A stretch of DNA of 64,000 bases from positions 1 to 64,000 of the forward strand of contig CAVWBK010000001.1 in assembly GCA_963753245.1 (NCBI GenBank), written 5' to 3'. A model generated the notes under the pieces. It was not told the origin of the DNA. It was given only the letters and a program-made list of their open reading frames with translations, and ran no database searches. This stretch comes from VRUE01 sp963753245. GTDB lineage: Bacteria > Actinomycetota > Thermoleophilia > Solirubrobacterales > 70-9. A program made the translations under genes and the position numbers. Each line of letters opens with the position of its first letter. Within the stretch, counting starts at the first letter, position 1. This document shows positions 24,795 through 33,401 of the stretch, one piece after another.

Positions 24795-25642
24795 GCGAGG
24801 GGCGCTGGCCAAACGGCGCCCGGGGCGCGCTTTGCCTGAGCTTCGACAACCTCGGCGAGGCGGCTGAAATTGAGCTCGGCGCGGCGCCCGGCGAGGCTCG
24901 AAGCGGGCCGCACCCGACGCTGACCGAGGGCCTGCCTGCGATCCTCGCCGCGCTCGCCGCCGCCGATCTCGCCGCCACCTTTTTCCTCGAGGGGCTAAAT
25001 GCCGAGCTTTACCCCGACGCGCTCGGGCAGATCGCCTCGCAGGGTCACGAGGTCGCCTTCCACGCCTGGCGCCACGAGGAGTGGGCCGCCTTGCTACCCG
25101 GCGAGCAGGCCGAGAACCTGAGCCGCGGCCTGAGCGCCTTCACCGGCCTCGGGCTCAGCGTTACGGGCATGCGCCCGCCCGGCGGGGGCCTCGGTGCTGA
25201 GGGGCTTGATGTCGCCCGCGCCGCCGGCCTGCGCTACTGCTCACCGGCGGGAGCGGGGATCGGCGTCGAGCGCGGCGTCGCCCTGCTGCCCTTCCAATGG
25301 CGCCACGTCGATGCCAGCTGCGTGTTGCCGGCGCTGGGCGCGGTGCGCGAACAGATCCACGCTTCCCCGGCGCCGCTTGAGCCGGCCGAGTTCCTCACCT
25401 TCTTGGGCAGCGAGCTCAGGCGCCTGGCCGAGGAGGGCGGCTTCCTGGCGATCGTCCTGCACCCCTTCATGCTGGGCTGGTTTGGCGAGGATCGTCTCGC
25501 CGCGTTGCTTGACCGAGTCGCCGCCGCTGCCCAGACAGGCGAGCTCTGGGTGGCGCCCGCCGCGACGATCGCCGCCCATCTCCTCGCCGACCCGGGGGGC
25601 TCTTGCGCCGGCGTCAAGCTCGATTCGACCAGCTGGAGCTAG
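24791..25642 (+). CDS. Polysaccharide deacetylase (NodB-type)
   Basis: A 283-residue carbohydrate esterase family 4-like protein. Motif 1 reads SFDNLGEAAE in place of the usual SFDD, keeping the catalytic Asp but changing the metal-binding Asp to Asn. Motif 2 is present as HAWRH (HxxxH), motif 3 as RPPGG, and motif 5 as VLHPF. No signal peptide is visible, so it would act in the cytoplasm or at the inner leaflet. Activity towards N-acetylated sugars is likely but the Asp-to-Asn change may alter metal binding. It is coupled by GTGA to the membrane protein upstream, and its stop shares a CTAG with the converging epimerase gene. Confidence 0.85.
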   Translation: MSEGRWPNGARGALCLSFDNLGEAAEIELGAAPGEARSGPHPTLTEGLPAILAALAAADLAATFFLEGLNAELYPDALGQIASQGHEVAFHAWRHEEWAALLPGEQAENLSRGLSAFTGLGLSVTGMRPPGGGLGAEGLDVARAAGLRYCSPAGAGIGVERGVALLPFQWRHVDASCVLPALGAVREQIHASPAPLEPAEFLTFLGSELRRLAEEGGFLAIVLHPFMLGWFGEDRLAALLDRVAAAAQTGELWVAPAATIAAHLLADPGGSCAGVKLDSTSWS

Positions 25643-26637
25643 GGTCGGGCCCTGAGCGCCGCGACGGCCTGGCGCAGCGTCTCGCGAGCATCATGGTGGG
25701 GCATCCAGTGCAGGCGCCGGCGCGCCTTGGTGGTGTCCATCAGGACCGGCCGACGGAAGGCCTCGATCCAGGCGAGCTCATCGGGCAAGCCATAGGGCAC
25801 GTGGGCGAGCAGCTCTGCGGTGACCCCGACCGCCAGACGCGGCGCCGGCAGCGCGTGCCAACCGAGCTCGTGGGCGAGCTCGGTCACGGTCAGCTGACCT
25901 GGCCCGGCGAGGTTGTAGGTGCCCGGCTCGCCGACTCCGATCACGGCCGCCGAGAGGGCCGCGGCGACATCATCTTGGTGCACGAGCTGGAACGGGACCC
26001 CGGGATCGGGCAGGACCGGGCGCAGCGAGGGCGCCCTACCGAGCGCCCAGCGCAGCGCTCCGGGGATCCTCCGACCGAGCGCCACCAGCGGGATCAGATC
26101 CAACAGCAGGGTCGCATCTGGGCCGGCGACGATGCAGGGGCGAAAGATGTAGGCCGCGGTATCCGAGCCCGCGATCGCCGTGCTCAACTCAGCCTCGACC
26201 GCGGCCTTGTGCGCTGAGTAAGGATGGCGGCTGGTACCCCTTGCCGGCAGCTCCTCGGTGAGGAGTTCGGGCATATCAGCGTGAAAGCCATAGGCGGCCA
26301 CCGAGGAGGTGTAGACGAGTCGCCGGGCGCCGGCGGCAACCGTCGCCTCAAAGACGTTGCGTGAACCCCGCAGGTTGATCTCACGGCTCTGGCGCTGGCC
26401 GGCCACGATCACAAAGGCGAGGTGTACGACGACGTCGGCCTCCTCGACGAGCGAATCGACCGAGTCGCGGTCCAGCACGTCACCGCGCCTGTATTCGACC
26501 TTCTCCCAGCCATGAGCGCCGATGTCAAAGGGACGGCGAGCCATGCCGATCACCCGCTCGACCTCCGGGACGCGCTCCAGCGCGGCGAGAAACGGCTTAC
26601 CGATCTCGCCACTCGGCCCGGTGACGGCGACGGTCAG
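25639..26637 (-). CDS. NAD-dependent epimerase/dehydratase (extended SDR)
   Basis: A Rossmann-fold protein of about 332 residues. The N-terminal beta-strand and glycine motif read TVAVTGPSGEIGKPF, then GDVLDRD, VVHLAF, a Ser in VYTSSVAAYG, YSAHK (catalytic Tyr-xxx-Lys) and FRPCIVAGP. This matches atypical extended SDRs acting on nucleotide-sugars or related substrates; the exact substrate is unknown. There is no ATG, GTG or TTG close to the conserved N-terminus. The CTG at 26637 gives the canonical length and has AGGAG just upstream, so I place the start there. The alternative is a GTG at 26754, inside the hydratase gene, which would add an unlikely Arg/Gly-rich leader. Confidence 0.8.
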   Translation of the reverse strand: MTVAVTGPSGEIGKPFLAALERVPEVERVIGMARRPFDIGAHGWEKVEYRRGDVLDRDSVDSLVEEADVVVHLAFVIVAGQRQSREINLRGSRNVFEATVAAGARRLVYTSSVAAYGFHADMPELLTEELPARGTSRHPYSAHKAAVEAELSTAIAGSDTAAYIFRPCIVAGPDATLLLDLIPLVALGRRIPGALRWALGRAPSLRPVLPDPGVPFQLVHQDDVAAALSAAVIGVGEPGTYNLAGPGQLTVTELAHELGWHALPAPRLAVGVTAELLAHVPYGLPDELAWIEAFRRPVLMDTTKARRRLHWMPHHDARETLRQAVAALRARP

Positions 26638-26660
26638 GCTCTCCTGCTTTGCGGGCAGGG

Positions 26661-27389
26661 CTAACCCCCCGCCCCCGGCAGCCCGGGGCCGCTGCGCTGC
26701 CAGCGCACCTGGCCTTCGCCCTCGGCCCGCGAGCGGCCCTCGACATCGTCCCACTCATGCAGCATCCGCTTCAGGCGCGCGAGGCCCCGCGGGGGGTGAG
26801 CGGCGATCTCCGCGGCCAGCTGCAGGGCGCCCTGCTCGGTGAGCGCCGCCGGCGCCACCCGGTTGACCAGACCCAGGCGCAGGGCCTCATCGGCGCCCAC
26901 GGTGCGCGAGCTGAGCAACAGATACTTGGCGGTGGCCAGGCCGCAGAGCGTGACCAGGCGCGCCGGGCCGACCGGCACCTCGAGCGCCGCGCCCGGGAAG
27001 CGCATCCGCAGGTTGGCTCCGCCGACCCGCATATCGCAGGCGATCGCGATCTCCGCCCCGCCGCCGACCACGTCGCCGTGGCAGACCGCGATCGTCGGCT
27101 TCGGGAAGCCGACGATGCCCTCATAGACGTCGGCGAAGAGCTGCATGCGCTGCACCTTCTGGTCGGCATCGAGCGCCTCCTTGATGTCGGCTCCGGCCGA
27201 GAGGCCCATCTGATCGGAGGAGCTGATCACCACCACCCGGACCGCCTCATCCTCGCGAGCCACGGCGAGGTGCTCGAGGATCTCGACCAGCATCTGAGTG
27301 TCGATCGCATTGCGCACAGCGGGGCGCTGCAGTTGCAGGAGCGCCACCCCATGCTCGTCGACCCGGTACTCGCTGCGCCGCTCACTCAT
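26661..27389 (-). CDS. Enoyl-CoA hydratase/isomerase family protein
   Basis: A crotonase-fold protein of about 242 residues, acting on acyl-CoA thioesters. The oxyanion-hole segments SDQMGLSAGADIKE and CHGDVVGGGAEIAIACDMRVGGANLRMRFP are clear. The glutamates used by true hydratases are not well placed, since the EVPVGP region has a single Glu, so isomerase or other crotonase chemistry is possible. The start chosen is ATG 27389, which lies inside the last codons of pth and overlaps its stop; the two should be translationally coupled. Next downstream is the epimerase gene. Confidence 0.85.
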   Translation of the reverse strand: MSERRSEYRVDEHGVALLQLQRPAVRNAIDTQMLVEILEHLAVAREDEAVRVVVISSSDQMGLSAGADIKEALDADQKVQRMQLFADVYEGIVGFPKPTIAVCHGDVVGGGAEIAIACDMRVGGANLRMRFPGAALEVPVGPARLVTLCGLATAKYLLLSSRTVGADEALRLGLVNRVAPAALTEQGALQLAAEIAAHPPRGLARLKRMLHEWDDVEGRSRAEGEGQVRWQRSGPGLPGAGG

Positions 27390-27990
27390 CGCTGATCTGT
27401 TGCCCACCCTCGGAACCTAGCCGCTCGACCAAGCGCTCGGCCTCGCCGGCGGCGAGGGCAAGGAGGCCCGCCACCTCCTCGCGCGACTCGCGAAAGGCGG
27501 AGAGGACGAAGGAGGAGACGACCTCGGGATCGGTCGAGTCCGGCCGTCCGACCCCGATCCGCACCCGCCAGAACTCAGCGCCGCCGAAGCCGCCCTTCAG
27601 ACTCTTCAAGCCGTTGTGACCGGCCAGGCCACCGCCGAGTCTGACCTGGACCTCTCCGAAGGGCAGGTCGATCTCGTCATGGAGGACGACAACCCGCTCT
27701 AGCGGGACCTTGAGCGAACCCCGCGCCGGGCCCGCCGAGTCGCCCGATTCGTTCATGAAGGTCTGCGGCAGCAGGATCGCCACCCGCGGCCCGCCAGGAC
27801 CGGCTCGCCCTTCGGCGAGCAGCCCGCCGAAGCGCTTCTTCGCCCCCGAGAGCTCCCAGCGATGGGAGAGCTCGGCGCCGAGCGCTGCGCCGATGTTGTG
27901 CCGGGTCCGCGCGTATCGCTCGCCGGGGTTGCCGAGCCCGACGATCAGGATTCGCTCGCCGTTGCGCCCCCCCGCGCGGCGGGCAAACAA
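27382..27990 (-). CDS. pth: Peptidyl-tRNA hydrolase
   Basis: A 202-residue enzyme that frees tRNA from aborted peptidyl-tRNA. The conserved N-terminus LIVGLGNPGERYARTRHNIGA carries the catalytic His. QTFMNESG, HDEIDLPFG and GGGLAGHNGLKSL follow. It is directly downstream of rplY (9 bp), as in many Actinobacteria. The likely start is TTG 27990, giving a short basic extension before the core. The downstream hydratase gene begins within its last codons. Confidence 0.95.
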   Translation of the reverse strand: MFARRAGGRNGERILIVGLGNPGERYARTRHNIGAALGAELSHRWELSGAKKRFGGLLAEGRAGPGGPRVAILLPQTFMNESGDSAGPARGSLKVPLERVVVLHDEIDLPFGEVQVRLGGGLAGHNGLKSLKGGFGGAEFWRVRIGVGRPDSTDPEVVSSFVLSAFRESREEVAGLLALAAGEAERLVERLGSEGGQQISDE

Positions 27991-27999
27991 GGACAGGGG

Positions 28000-28692
28000 C
28001 TACTCCCCGTCTGCCTCGCCCGAGCCGCTCTCGGACTCCTGGGCTCCATCGGCCTCGGCGCCCTCCTCGGCGCCCTCCTCGCCAACCAGCTCGGCCTCCT
28101 CCTCGACGGCGGGCTCGGGCTCTTCCTCGACTCGCGGTGGCGAGAGGGTGGCGATCGTGACCTCGGCGGGATCCTCGGCGACGAGTTTGACGCCCTCGGG
28201 AACCGGGACCGCGGAGAGCTGCAGGGTGTCGTTTATCTCCATCGCCGAGACATCGGCGACCAGTCGCTCGGGAATCTCAGTGGGCAGCGCCTCAACGCCG
28301 ACCTCGCGGGTGACGTGCTCGAGCACGCCGCCGGACTTGATCCCCGGCGCCTCATCGACGCCCTCCAGCTCGACCGCCACCTCGGCCTGGATCGCCTCGT
28401 CGAGCTTGACCTCCTGCAGGTCGATGTGCTCGAGGCTGCCGCGGACCGGGTGAAGCTGTTGCTCCTTGACCACGACCGGGACCTTTTTCGATCCCTCAAG
28501 CTCGAGGTCAAAGAGGGCCTGTCCGGAGAGCACCGTGCGCGCCTCGCGCTCGATCACCTGGAAGGCGCGCGCCTCTGAGCCACCGGCGTAGACGACACCG
28601 GGAACCAGGCCGTCGCGACGCAGGCGGCGGGAGATGCGCGAACCGAATTCGGTGCGCGGGGCGGCTTTCAGGGTTTCGCGGGTGGCTGCCAT
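28000..28692 (-). CDS. rplY: 50S ribosomal protein bL25 (CTC-type)
   Basis: A 230-residue protein that binds 5S rRNA. The N-terminal L25 domain (about 1-95) has the pattern RRDGLVPGVVYAGG and HIDLQEV. The CTC/TL5 beta-domain (about 96-185) contains GVLEHVTREVGVEALPTEIPERLVADVSAM. The last 45 residues are almost entirely Glu, Ala, Asp, Gly and Ser, an acidic tail that is longer than usual. It starts at the ATG 28692. The pair rplY-pth is co-oriented and closely spaced. Confidence 0.95.
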   Translation of the reverse strand: MAATRETLKAAPRTEFGSRISRRLRRDGLVPGVVYAGGSEARAFQVIEREARTVLSGQALFDLELEGSKKVPVVVKEQQLHPVRGSLEHIDLQEVKLDEAIQAEVAVELEGVDEAPGIKSGGVLEHVTREVGVEALPTEIPERLVADVSAMEINDTLQLSAVPVPEGVKLVAEDPAEVTIATLSPPRVEEEPEPAVEEEAELVGEEGAEEGAEADGAQESESGSGEADGE

Positions 28693-28748
28693 CGAGGTGG
28701 AGAGGATAGAGAACCGAGGCGAAGGGGAACCTGTGGCAACCTTCGCCC

Positions 28749-30167
28749 GTGGCGGACGACTCCAAGATCCCCAAGGGAAGGGTGCGACGCTCGGCGAAAC
28801 TGGGGTCGATCGTCGGCCTGCAGGGCGCCCGCTATGCGGGCACCAAGGCGACCAACGTTGCCCGCTCAGAGGAGGGCAGCAAGGAGAAACTCGAAGAGCG
28901 CCACCTCGAAACGGCGATGAAGATGGTCGGCGCGCTGGGCCAGATGAAGGGTGCAGCGATGAAGCTCGGCCAGTTCGCCTCCTTCATCGACACCGATTTC
29001 CTCCCTCCCGAGTACGCCGAGATCTACCAGGAGCAGTTGGCGAAACTGCGCACCGACGCGCCCTCGATGCCCTGGGAGAAGGTCGAGAAGGTGCTGGGCG
29101 AAGAGTACGAGGGAGAACCGCTGGCGGAGATGTTCGCCGAGTTCGAGCCCCAGGCCTTCGCCGCCGCCTCGATCGGCCAGGTGCATCGCGCCGAGCTGCT
29201 CGACGGGCGCCGGGTCGCGGTCAAGATTCAGTACCCGGGCATCGCCGAGGCGCTGGAGGCCGACCTGCGAAACGCGGGCACGATCGTCCGGCTCGCCCGC
29301 GCCCTGGCTCCCGGCCTCGACGCCAAGGCGATCGCCAACGAGCTGCGTGAGCGGGTGATGGAGGAGCTCGACTATGAGTATGAGGCGCAGAACCAGCGCA
29401 GCTTCGCCCGCGCCTACCTCGAGCACCCGTTCATCTATGTGCCCGAAGTGATCACCAGGCTCTCGCGCCGGCGGGTGCTGGTCACCGAGCTGGTCGAGGG
29501 GATCGGCTTCGAGCAGATCAAGGAGCTCGGCGGCGAGCAGCGCAGCCGCTTTGGCGAGATCGTCTTCCGTGGCAGCTTTGGCTCGATCTACCACCTGCAG
29601 CACTTCAACGCCGACCCCCATCCGGGCAACTACCTTCTGCTCGACGATGGTCGCGTCGCCTTCCTTGATTTCGGCATGACGAAGAAGCTCGACCGCGAGC
29701 AGATTCTGCTCGAGCAGCGCGTGATCGACGCTGCAATCGGCGAGGATCCCGAGGCCCTGCGCGCTGCGCTGCACGATCTGGGCTTCGTCAAAAACCCCTC
29801 CAAACTAGACGCCGAGCGACTCATGGAGCACACGATGGCGGTCGCCTCCTGGTACCTGGAGGACCGCGAGATCGAGATCAGCCCGCGCCGGGTGATGAAG
29901 ATCATCGAGTCGACCAACGACCCGCGCTCGGAGTACTACGACCTGATGCGCCGTGAGTCGGTACCCGCCGATGAGCTGATGGGAAGGCGGATGGAAATCG
30001 GCGTGGTCGCCGTGCTCGGCCAGCTGCGCGCCAAACGCAACTGGCACCGGATCATGCGCGAGTGGGTCTACGCCGACCCGCCGGCGACCGAGCTCGGCGA
30101 GCAGGAGTGGGACTACTTCGAGGGAAGAGGAGTCGTGCGGATACCGGGACTGGCCAGCAATCGGTAA
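28749..30167 (+). CDS. ABC1/AarF/UbiB-family atypical kinase
   Basis: A 472-residue protein with the atypical kinase fold. Signatures are KxGQ in MKLGQFASFI, the Ala-rich nucleotide loop AASIGQVHRAEL, VAVKIQYPGI (catalytic Lys), NADPHPGNYLLLDDG and VAFLDFGM (DFG). No transmembrane helices are seen at the C-terminus, which separates it from UbiB of quinone synthesis. The start is GTG at 28749. It is divergent from rplY and followed after 12 bases by a DUF6159-like gene in the same direction, so the two probably form an operon. The physiological substrate is unknown. Confidence 0.92.
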   Translation: MADDSKIPKGRVRRSAKLGSIVGLQGARYAGTKATNVARSEEGSKEKLEERHLETAMKMVGALGQMKGAAMKLGQFASFIDTDFLPPEYAEIYQEQLAKLRTDAPSMPWEKVEKVLGEEYEGEPLAEMFAEFEPQAFAAASIGQVHRAELLDGRRVAVKIQYPGIAEALEADLRNAGTIVRLARALAPGLDAKAIANELRERVMEELDYEYEAQNQRSFARAYLEHPFIYVPEVITRLSRRRVLVTELVEGIGFEQIKELGGEQRSRFGEIVFRGSFGSIYHLQHFNADPHPGNYLLLDDGRVAFLDFGMTKKLDREQILLEQRVIDAAIGEDPEALRAALHDLGFVKNPSKLDAERLMEHTMAVASWYLEDREIEISPRRVMKIIESTNDPRSEYYDLMRRESVPADELMGRRMEIGVVAVLGQLRAKRNWHRIMREWVYADPPATELGEQEWDYFEGRGVVRIPGLASNR

Positions 30168-30179
30168 AAGGAGACGAGG

Positions 30180-31046
30180 ATGAGCAGGATTCGGCGTGGC
30201 TGGGCACTGACCAAGAAGAGCTGGGGGCTGCTGAGGGCCCACCCGGAACTGATTCGCTTCCCGCTCTACGGCGCGGTTGCCACGGTCCTCTTGGCGATCG
30301 TGACGCTCGGTCCAGGGCTCTATCTCTTCGAGCAGGACACGCTCGCGGGCGCGATCCCGCTGCTGGTGATCGGTGTCTATGTGCTGAGCGTCGTCGGCTT
30401 CTATTTCAGCGTCGGCCTGGCAGCCGCTGCCGACATGATCTTCCGCGGCCAGGCCAACGTCACCGTGGCGGACGGCCTCGCGGTCGCCCGCAGCCGCTTC
30501 AGCCAGATCTGCGGCTGGGCGGCGCTGAGCACGGCGATCAGCCTGGTGATGGGGTTGCTCGAGAATCAGGGTGGGATCGGCGGTCAAATCGCAGCCCGCG
30601 TGGTCGGTATGGCGTGGGCGCTGGTCACCTTCCTGGCGGTACCGGTGATCGCGCTCGAGGGCACCGGCGCGATCACCACCCTGAAGCGCTCTGCCTCGAT
30701 CTTCCGCGAGCGCTGGGGACAGCAGATCACCGGCAACATCGCGATCGGGGGCGCCGTCGCGCTGCTCGGCATCCTGCCCTCGGCGATCGTGATCGCGATC
30801 GGGGTCGCCGCCTGGTCCTCGGCGGCCTTCATCGGCGCCCTGCTGGTGATCGTCGGGGCGATCGGCCTGGCGGTCGCGTTGCTGATCTCAAAGGCGCTGA
30901 GCGGGATCTTCGGCGTCGCCTTGTATCGCTACGCGACCGAGGGTCAGGCCCTCGGCGGTTTCACGGCCGAGGAGCTGGAGTCCGCGGTGAAGCGCAAGAA
31001 GGGCGCCCGCAACACGCCGCCGACGGCGACTCCGGGGACCGTCTAG
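30180..31046 (+). CDS. DUF6159-like integral membrane protein
   Basis: A 288-residue protein with about six hydrophobic helices. It opens with a short basic RRGWALTKKSWGLLRAHPELIRFPL pattern and contains ALEGTGAITTLKRSASIFRERWGQQITGN and VALYRYATEGQALGGF, which are typical of DUF6159 proteins. A good AAGGAG site precedes the ATG. A paralogue occurs at 51206-52465, sharing the WGxxxTGN and VALYRYA motifs. It is co-oriented with and just downstream of the ABC1 kinase. Its function is unknown; glycerophosphoryl-membrane or transport roles are guesses only. Confidence 0.8.
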   Translation: MSRIRRGWALTKKSWGLLRAHPELIRFPLYGAVATVLLAIVTLGPGLYLFEQDTLAGAIPLLVIGVYVLSVVGFYFSVGLAAAADMIFRGQANVTVADGLAVARSRFSQICGWAALSTAISLVMGLLENQGGIGGQIAARVVGMAWALVTFLAVPVIALEGTGAITTLKRSASIFRERWGQQITGNIAIGGAVALLGILPSAIVIAIGVAAWSSAAFIGALLVIVGAIGLAVALLISKALSGIFGVALYRYATEGQALGGFTAEELESAVKRKKGARNTPPTATPGTV

Positions 31047-31058
31047 AGGCGTCATGCG

Positions 31059-31421
31059 GTGAGCATCGCGAGGCGGCAGGCGACGGTCCTCTATGACCGC
31101 GACTGGGGCTCTTGCCGCTGGGCCCTCAACAAGGTCCTGGCCTGGGATCGCGGCGCCCCGAGGCCGGTCGAGATCCAAAGCCAGGAGGGGGCGCGGCTGC
31201 TGCCGAGCTGCCGGAGTCGGCGACTTGGAGTCCTGGCATCCGATCGCGCCCGCAGGCGAGCTGCGCTCCGCTGGCGCCGCCGCCGCGCCCCTGATTTCGC
31301 CGGCGGTTTTCCGCGCCCTCCCGGCGAGCACCGACGCTCCTCTCGCCGGGTCACCGCCAACCGCGAACGCTTCGCCGGTCTGCTGAGGATCGACGCCAGC
31401 TGCCAGGTCAGGCGCCCCTGA
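31059..31421 (+). pseudogene. DCC-family (DUF393) thiol-disulfide oxidoreductase remnant
   Basis: The first frame reads TVLYDRDWGSCRWALNKVLAWDR and PVEIQSQEGARLL, clearly the start of a DCC protein. The family's DGDCxFC redox motif has become DRDWGSC, losing the first Cys. The middle part (ESWHPIAPAGELRSAGAAAAPL) continues in the +2 frame, and the end (RRVTANRERFAGLL) returns to the first frame. Two compensating frame changes plus the lost cysteine indicate a decayed gene. It begins 12 bases after the DUF6159-like gene and its end overlaps the converging GDPD gene. Confidence 0.7.
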
Positions 31422-32139
31422 GCGCCTGGAGGCCGGCGAACAGGCGGGGATCGTTGGAGCAGATGCCGTCGACCCCGTAGTCGACCAACTTTCGCATCCG
31501 CTGCTGGTCATCGACCGTCCAGGCGATCAGCTCGACACCGGCGAGCTTGCAAATCCGCGCCAAGCGCGGGCTGATCAGCGGGTGATAAACCCACATCGCG
31601 GCGACCCCGAACTGCGGCAGCTTCTCCGCCGCCAGGCCGGGCAGGCGGTGGCGCATGCCAACCAGAGCCGCCTTCAGCGCCGGTTTGGCCCACGGCTTTG
31701 AGGTCCAGTCCTTGGTGACCTTGGGATAGGTCCAACCGCGGCGCAACCGCGGTTGGAGTTCGAGGATGCGTTTGAGGCTGTACATCTCCATCGTCGAGAT
31801 CATCGCTCGCTCGGTGAGGCCACGCTCGCCCAGCGCCTCGACGATCTCCTCCTCGCGACCGGGAAGTTTGATGTCGAGGTCAATCTCGATCCCTTCCAGC
31901 GGTGGTTGGAGGAAGGCATCGAGCGCCTCGGTGAGGCGCAGCGGCGTGCGGCGCTGGGCGTCCTCCCAGTCGTGGGCGACGATCAGCGGCGCGCGCTGCT
32001 CGACGGGCAGGTGGGCGTCGCGCAGCCAGAGCACGTCGAACTCGATCGTGTCGACCCCGGCCGCGGCGGCCGCGGCGAAGCTCGCGAGCGTGTTGCCGGG
32101 CGCGATCAGGTCGGCGCCCTTGTGGCCGACGAGCCTCAA
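31408..32139 (-). CDS. Glycerophosphodiester phosphodiesterase
   Basis: A TIM-barrel enzyme of about 243 residues that splits glycerophosphodiesters into an alcohol and glycerol 3-phosphate. It shows GHKGADLIAPGNTLASF (a variant of HRG...PENT common in actinobacterial members), the metal pair in TIEFDV, catalytic His in VAHDW, the third ligand region GIEIDLDIK, and the late WTVDDQQRM and GVDGICSNDP. The start is uncertain. The TTG at 32139 begins exactly at the conserved strand RLVGHKG; a start at 32271 would add an Arg-rich leader that looks non-coding. It has no signal peptide, so it probably acts in the cytoplasm. Confidence 0.88.
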   Translation of the reverse strand: MRLVGHKGADLIAPGNTLASFAAAAAAGVDTIEFDVLWLRDAHLPVEQRAPLIVAHDWEDAQRRTPLRLTEALDAFLQPPLEGIEIDLDIKLPGREEEIVEALGERGLTERAMISTMEMYSLKRILELQPRLRRGWTYPKVTKDWTSKPWAKPALKAALVGMRHRLPGLAAEKLPQFGVAAMWVYHPLISPRLARICKLAGVELIAWTVDDQQRMRKLVDYGVDGICSNDPRLFAGLQALRGA

Positions 32140-32366
32140 CGGAGGATCCCGCTCGCGAGCGCCGGCGCGAATCCGGCGCGAATGCGACCACCACGCCGGG
32201 CAACGGCGGGCGCCGGTGTGGCGAGCAGGAACGCGCCGGGGGCCCCTCCTCGCGCTGGTATCCGCGCGCATGATCGCCAGCCGCGATCGCCGACCGGGGG
32301 GGCAGCGATCACCGCGAGGGGAGTAAGGAGCTCAATCAGGGGGAGTCCGAGCCAGCGAGCGGGCCG

Positions 32367-33401
32367 CTAGAAGAGCTGGTTCTCGCCGGCAAAAATCTCG
32401 GAGACGGAATCGTCGGTGAATATGCGGCGAATCGAGTCGGCGAAGGTCCCGGCTGTGGAGAGCACCTTGATGTTGTCCGGGGCGCCGGAGCGCAAGGGCA
32501 GCGTGTCGGTGACGACGATCTGCTCGATCCCCGAGTTCTCATAGGCAAGCCGCTCGTAGGCAGGACCCGAGAAGACGCCATGGGTCGCGCAGGCGATGAC
32601 GCGGGCGGCGCCCTCATCGAGCACGGTCTGGGCTGCGGCGCAGAGCGTTCCCGCCGTGTCGATCATGTCGTCGACGAGAACCGCGGTGCGGCCCTTGACA
32701 TCGCCGACGACGTAACCGATCTCCGCCACCTGCTGGGCCGGGCGCTCCTTCTCCATAACCGCCCAGTGGGTGCCGATCCGGCGGGCGAAGTTGCGCGCTG
32801 TCTTCACCCGCCCGGCATCGGGGGAGACGATCACGAGCTCGTCGGTCAGGTGCTGGTCGGCGAACCACTGGGTCAGCATCGGCATCGCGGTCATGTGGTC
32901 GACCGGGATGTGGAAGAAGCCCTGAACCTGGCCGGCGTGGAGGTCCATGGTCAATACCCGGTCGACCCCGACCCCCTCCAGGCACTTGGCCACGATGCGG
33001 GCCGTGATCGGCTCGCGCGGCGCTGACTTCTTGTCCTGACGGGCGTAGCCGTACCAGGGCATGACGGCGATGATTCGGTGCGCGGACGCGCCCTGGGCGG
33101 CGTCGGCCATCGTCAAGAGCTCAATCAACGCGTCGTTGGGGGTCATCTCGGTCTGCTCGTTGGCGCAAGTCGACTGGACCAGAAAGACGTCGGCGCCGCG
33201 GATCGACTCCTCATAGCGACAGTAGACCTCGCCGTTGGCGAAGGTCTTCAAGGTCACCTGGCCGAGGTCGAGATCGAGCTTGCCTGCGACCTTGGCGGCA
33301 AGCTCCCCCGAACTGCGCCCGCCAAAGACCATCAGACGCTTGGAATAGTCGTGGGGAATCGCGGTCGGGGCCGCGTCTGGGCGCTGCTCGATCGTGCTCA
33401 C
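32367..33401 (-). CDS. prs: Ribose-phosphate pyrophosphokinase
   Basis: A 344-residue enzyme making PRPP from ribose 5-phosphate and ATP, used in nucleotide, His and Trp synthesis. It has an N-terminal extension of about 20 residues, then RLMVFGGRSSGELAAKVA, the ATP loop FANGEVYCRYEESIRGADVF, the flexible loop YGYARQDKKSAPREPI, DLHAGQVQGFF and the PRPP-binding VLVDDMIDTAGT. Its GTG start overlaps the glmU stop (GTGA at 33398-33401), so glmU and prs are translated together, the order seen across Actinobacteria. Confidence 0.97.
   Translation of the reverse strand: MSTIEQRPDAAPTAIPHDYSKRLMVFGGRSSGELAAKVAGKLDLDLGQVTLKTFANGEVYCRYEESIRGADVFLVQSTCANEQTEMTPNDALIELLTMADAAQGASAHRIIAVMPWYGYARQDKKSAPREPITARIVAKCLEGVGVDRVLTMDLHAGQVQGFFHIPVDHMTAMPMLTQWFADQHLTDELVIVSPDAGRVKTARNFARRIGTHWAVMEKERPAQQVAEIGYVVGDVKGRTAVLVDDMIDTAGTLCAAAQTVLDEGAARVIACATHGVFSGPAYERLAYENSGIEQIVVTDTLPLRSGAPDNIKVLSTAGTFADSIRRIFTDDSVSEIFAGENQLF

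Noticed and set aside
31408..32271. Longer GDPD starting at 32271
   Set aside because: The extra 44 residues are Arg-rich with no conservation or signal peptide; the TTG at 32139 opens at the conserved strand.
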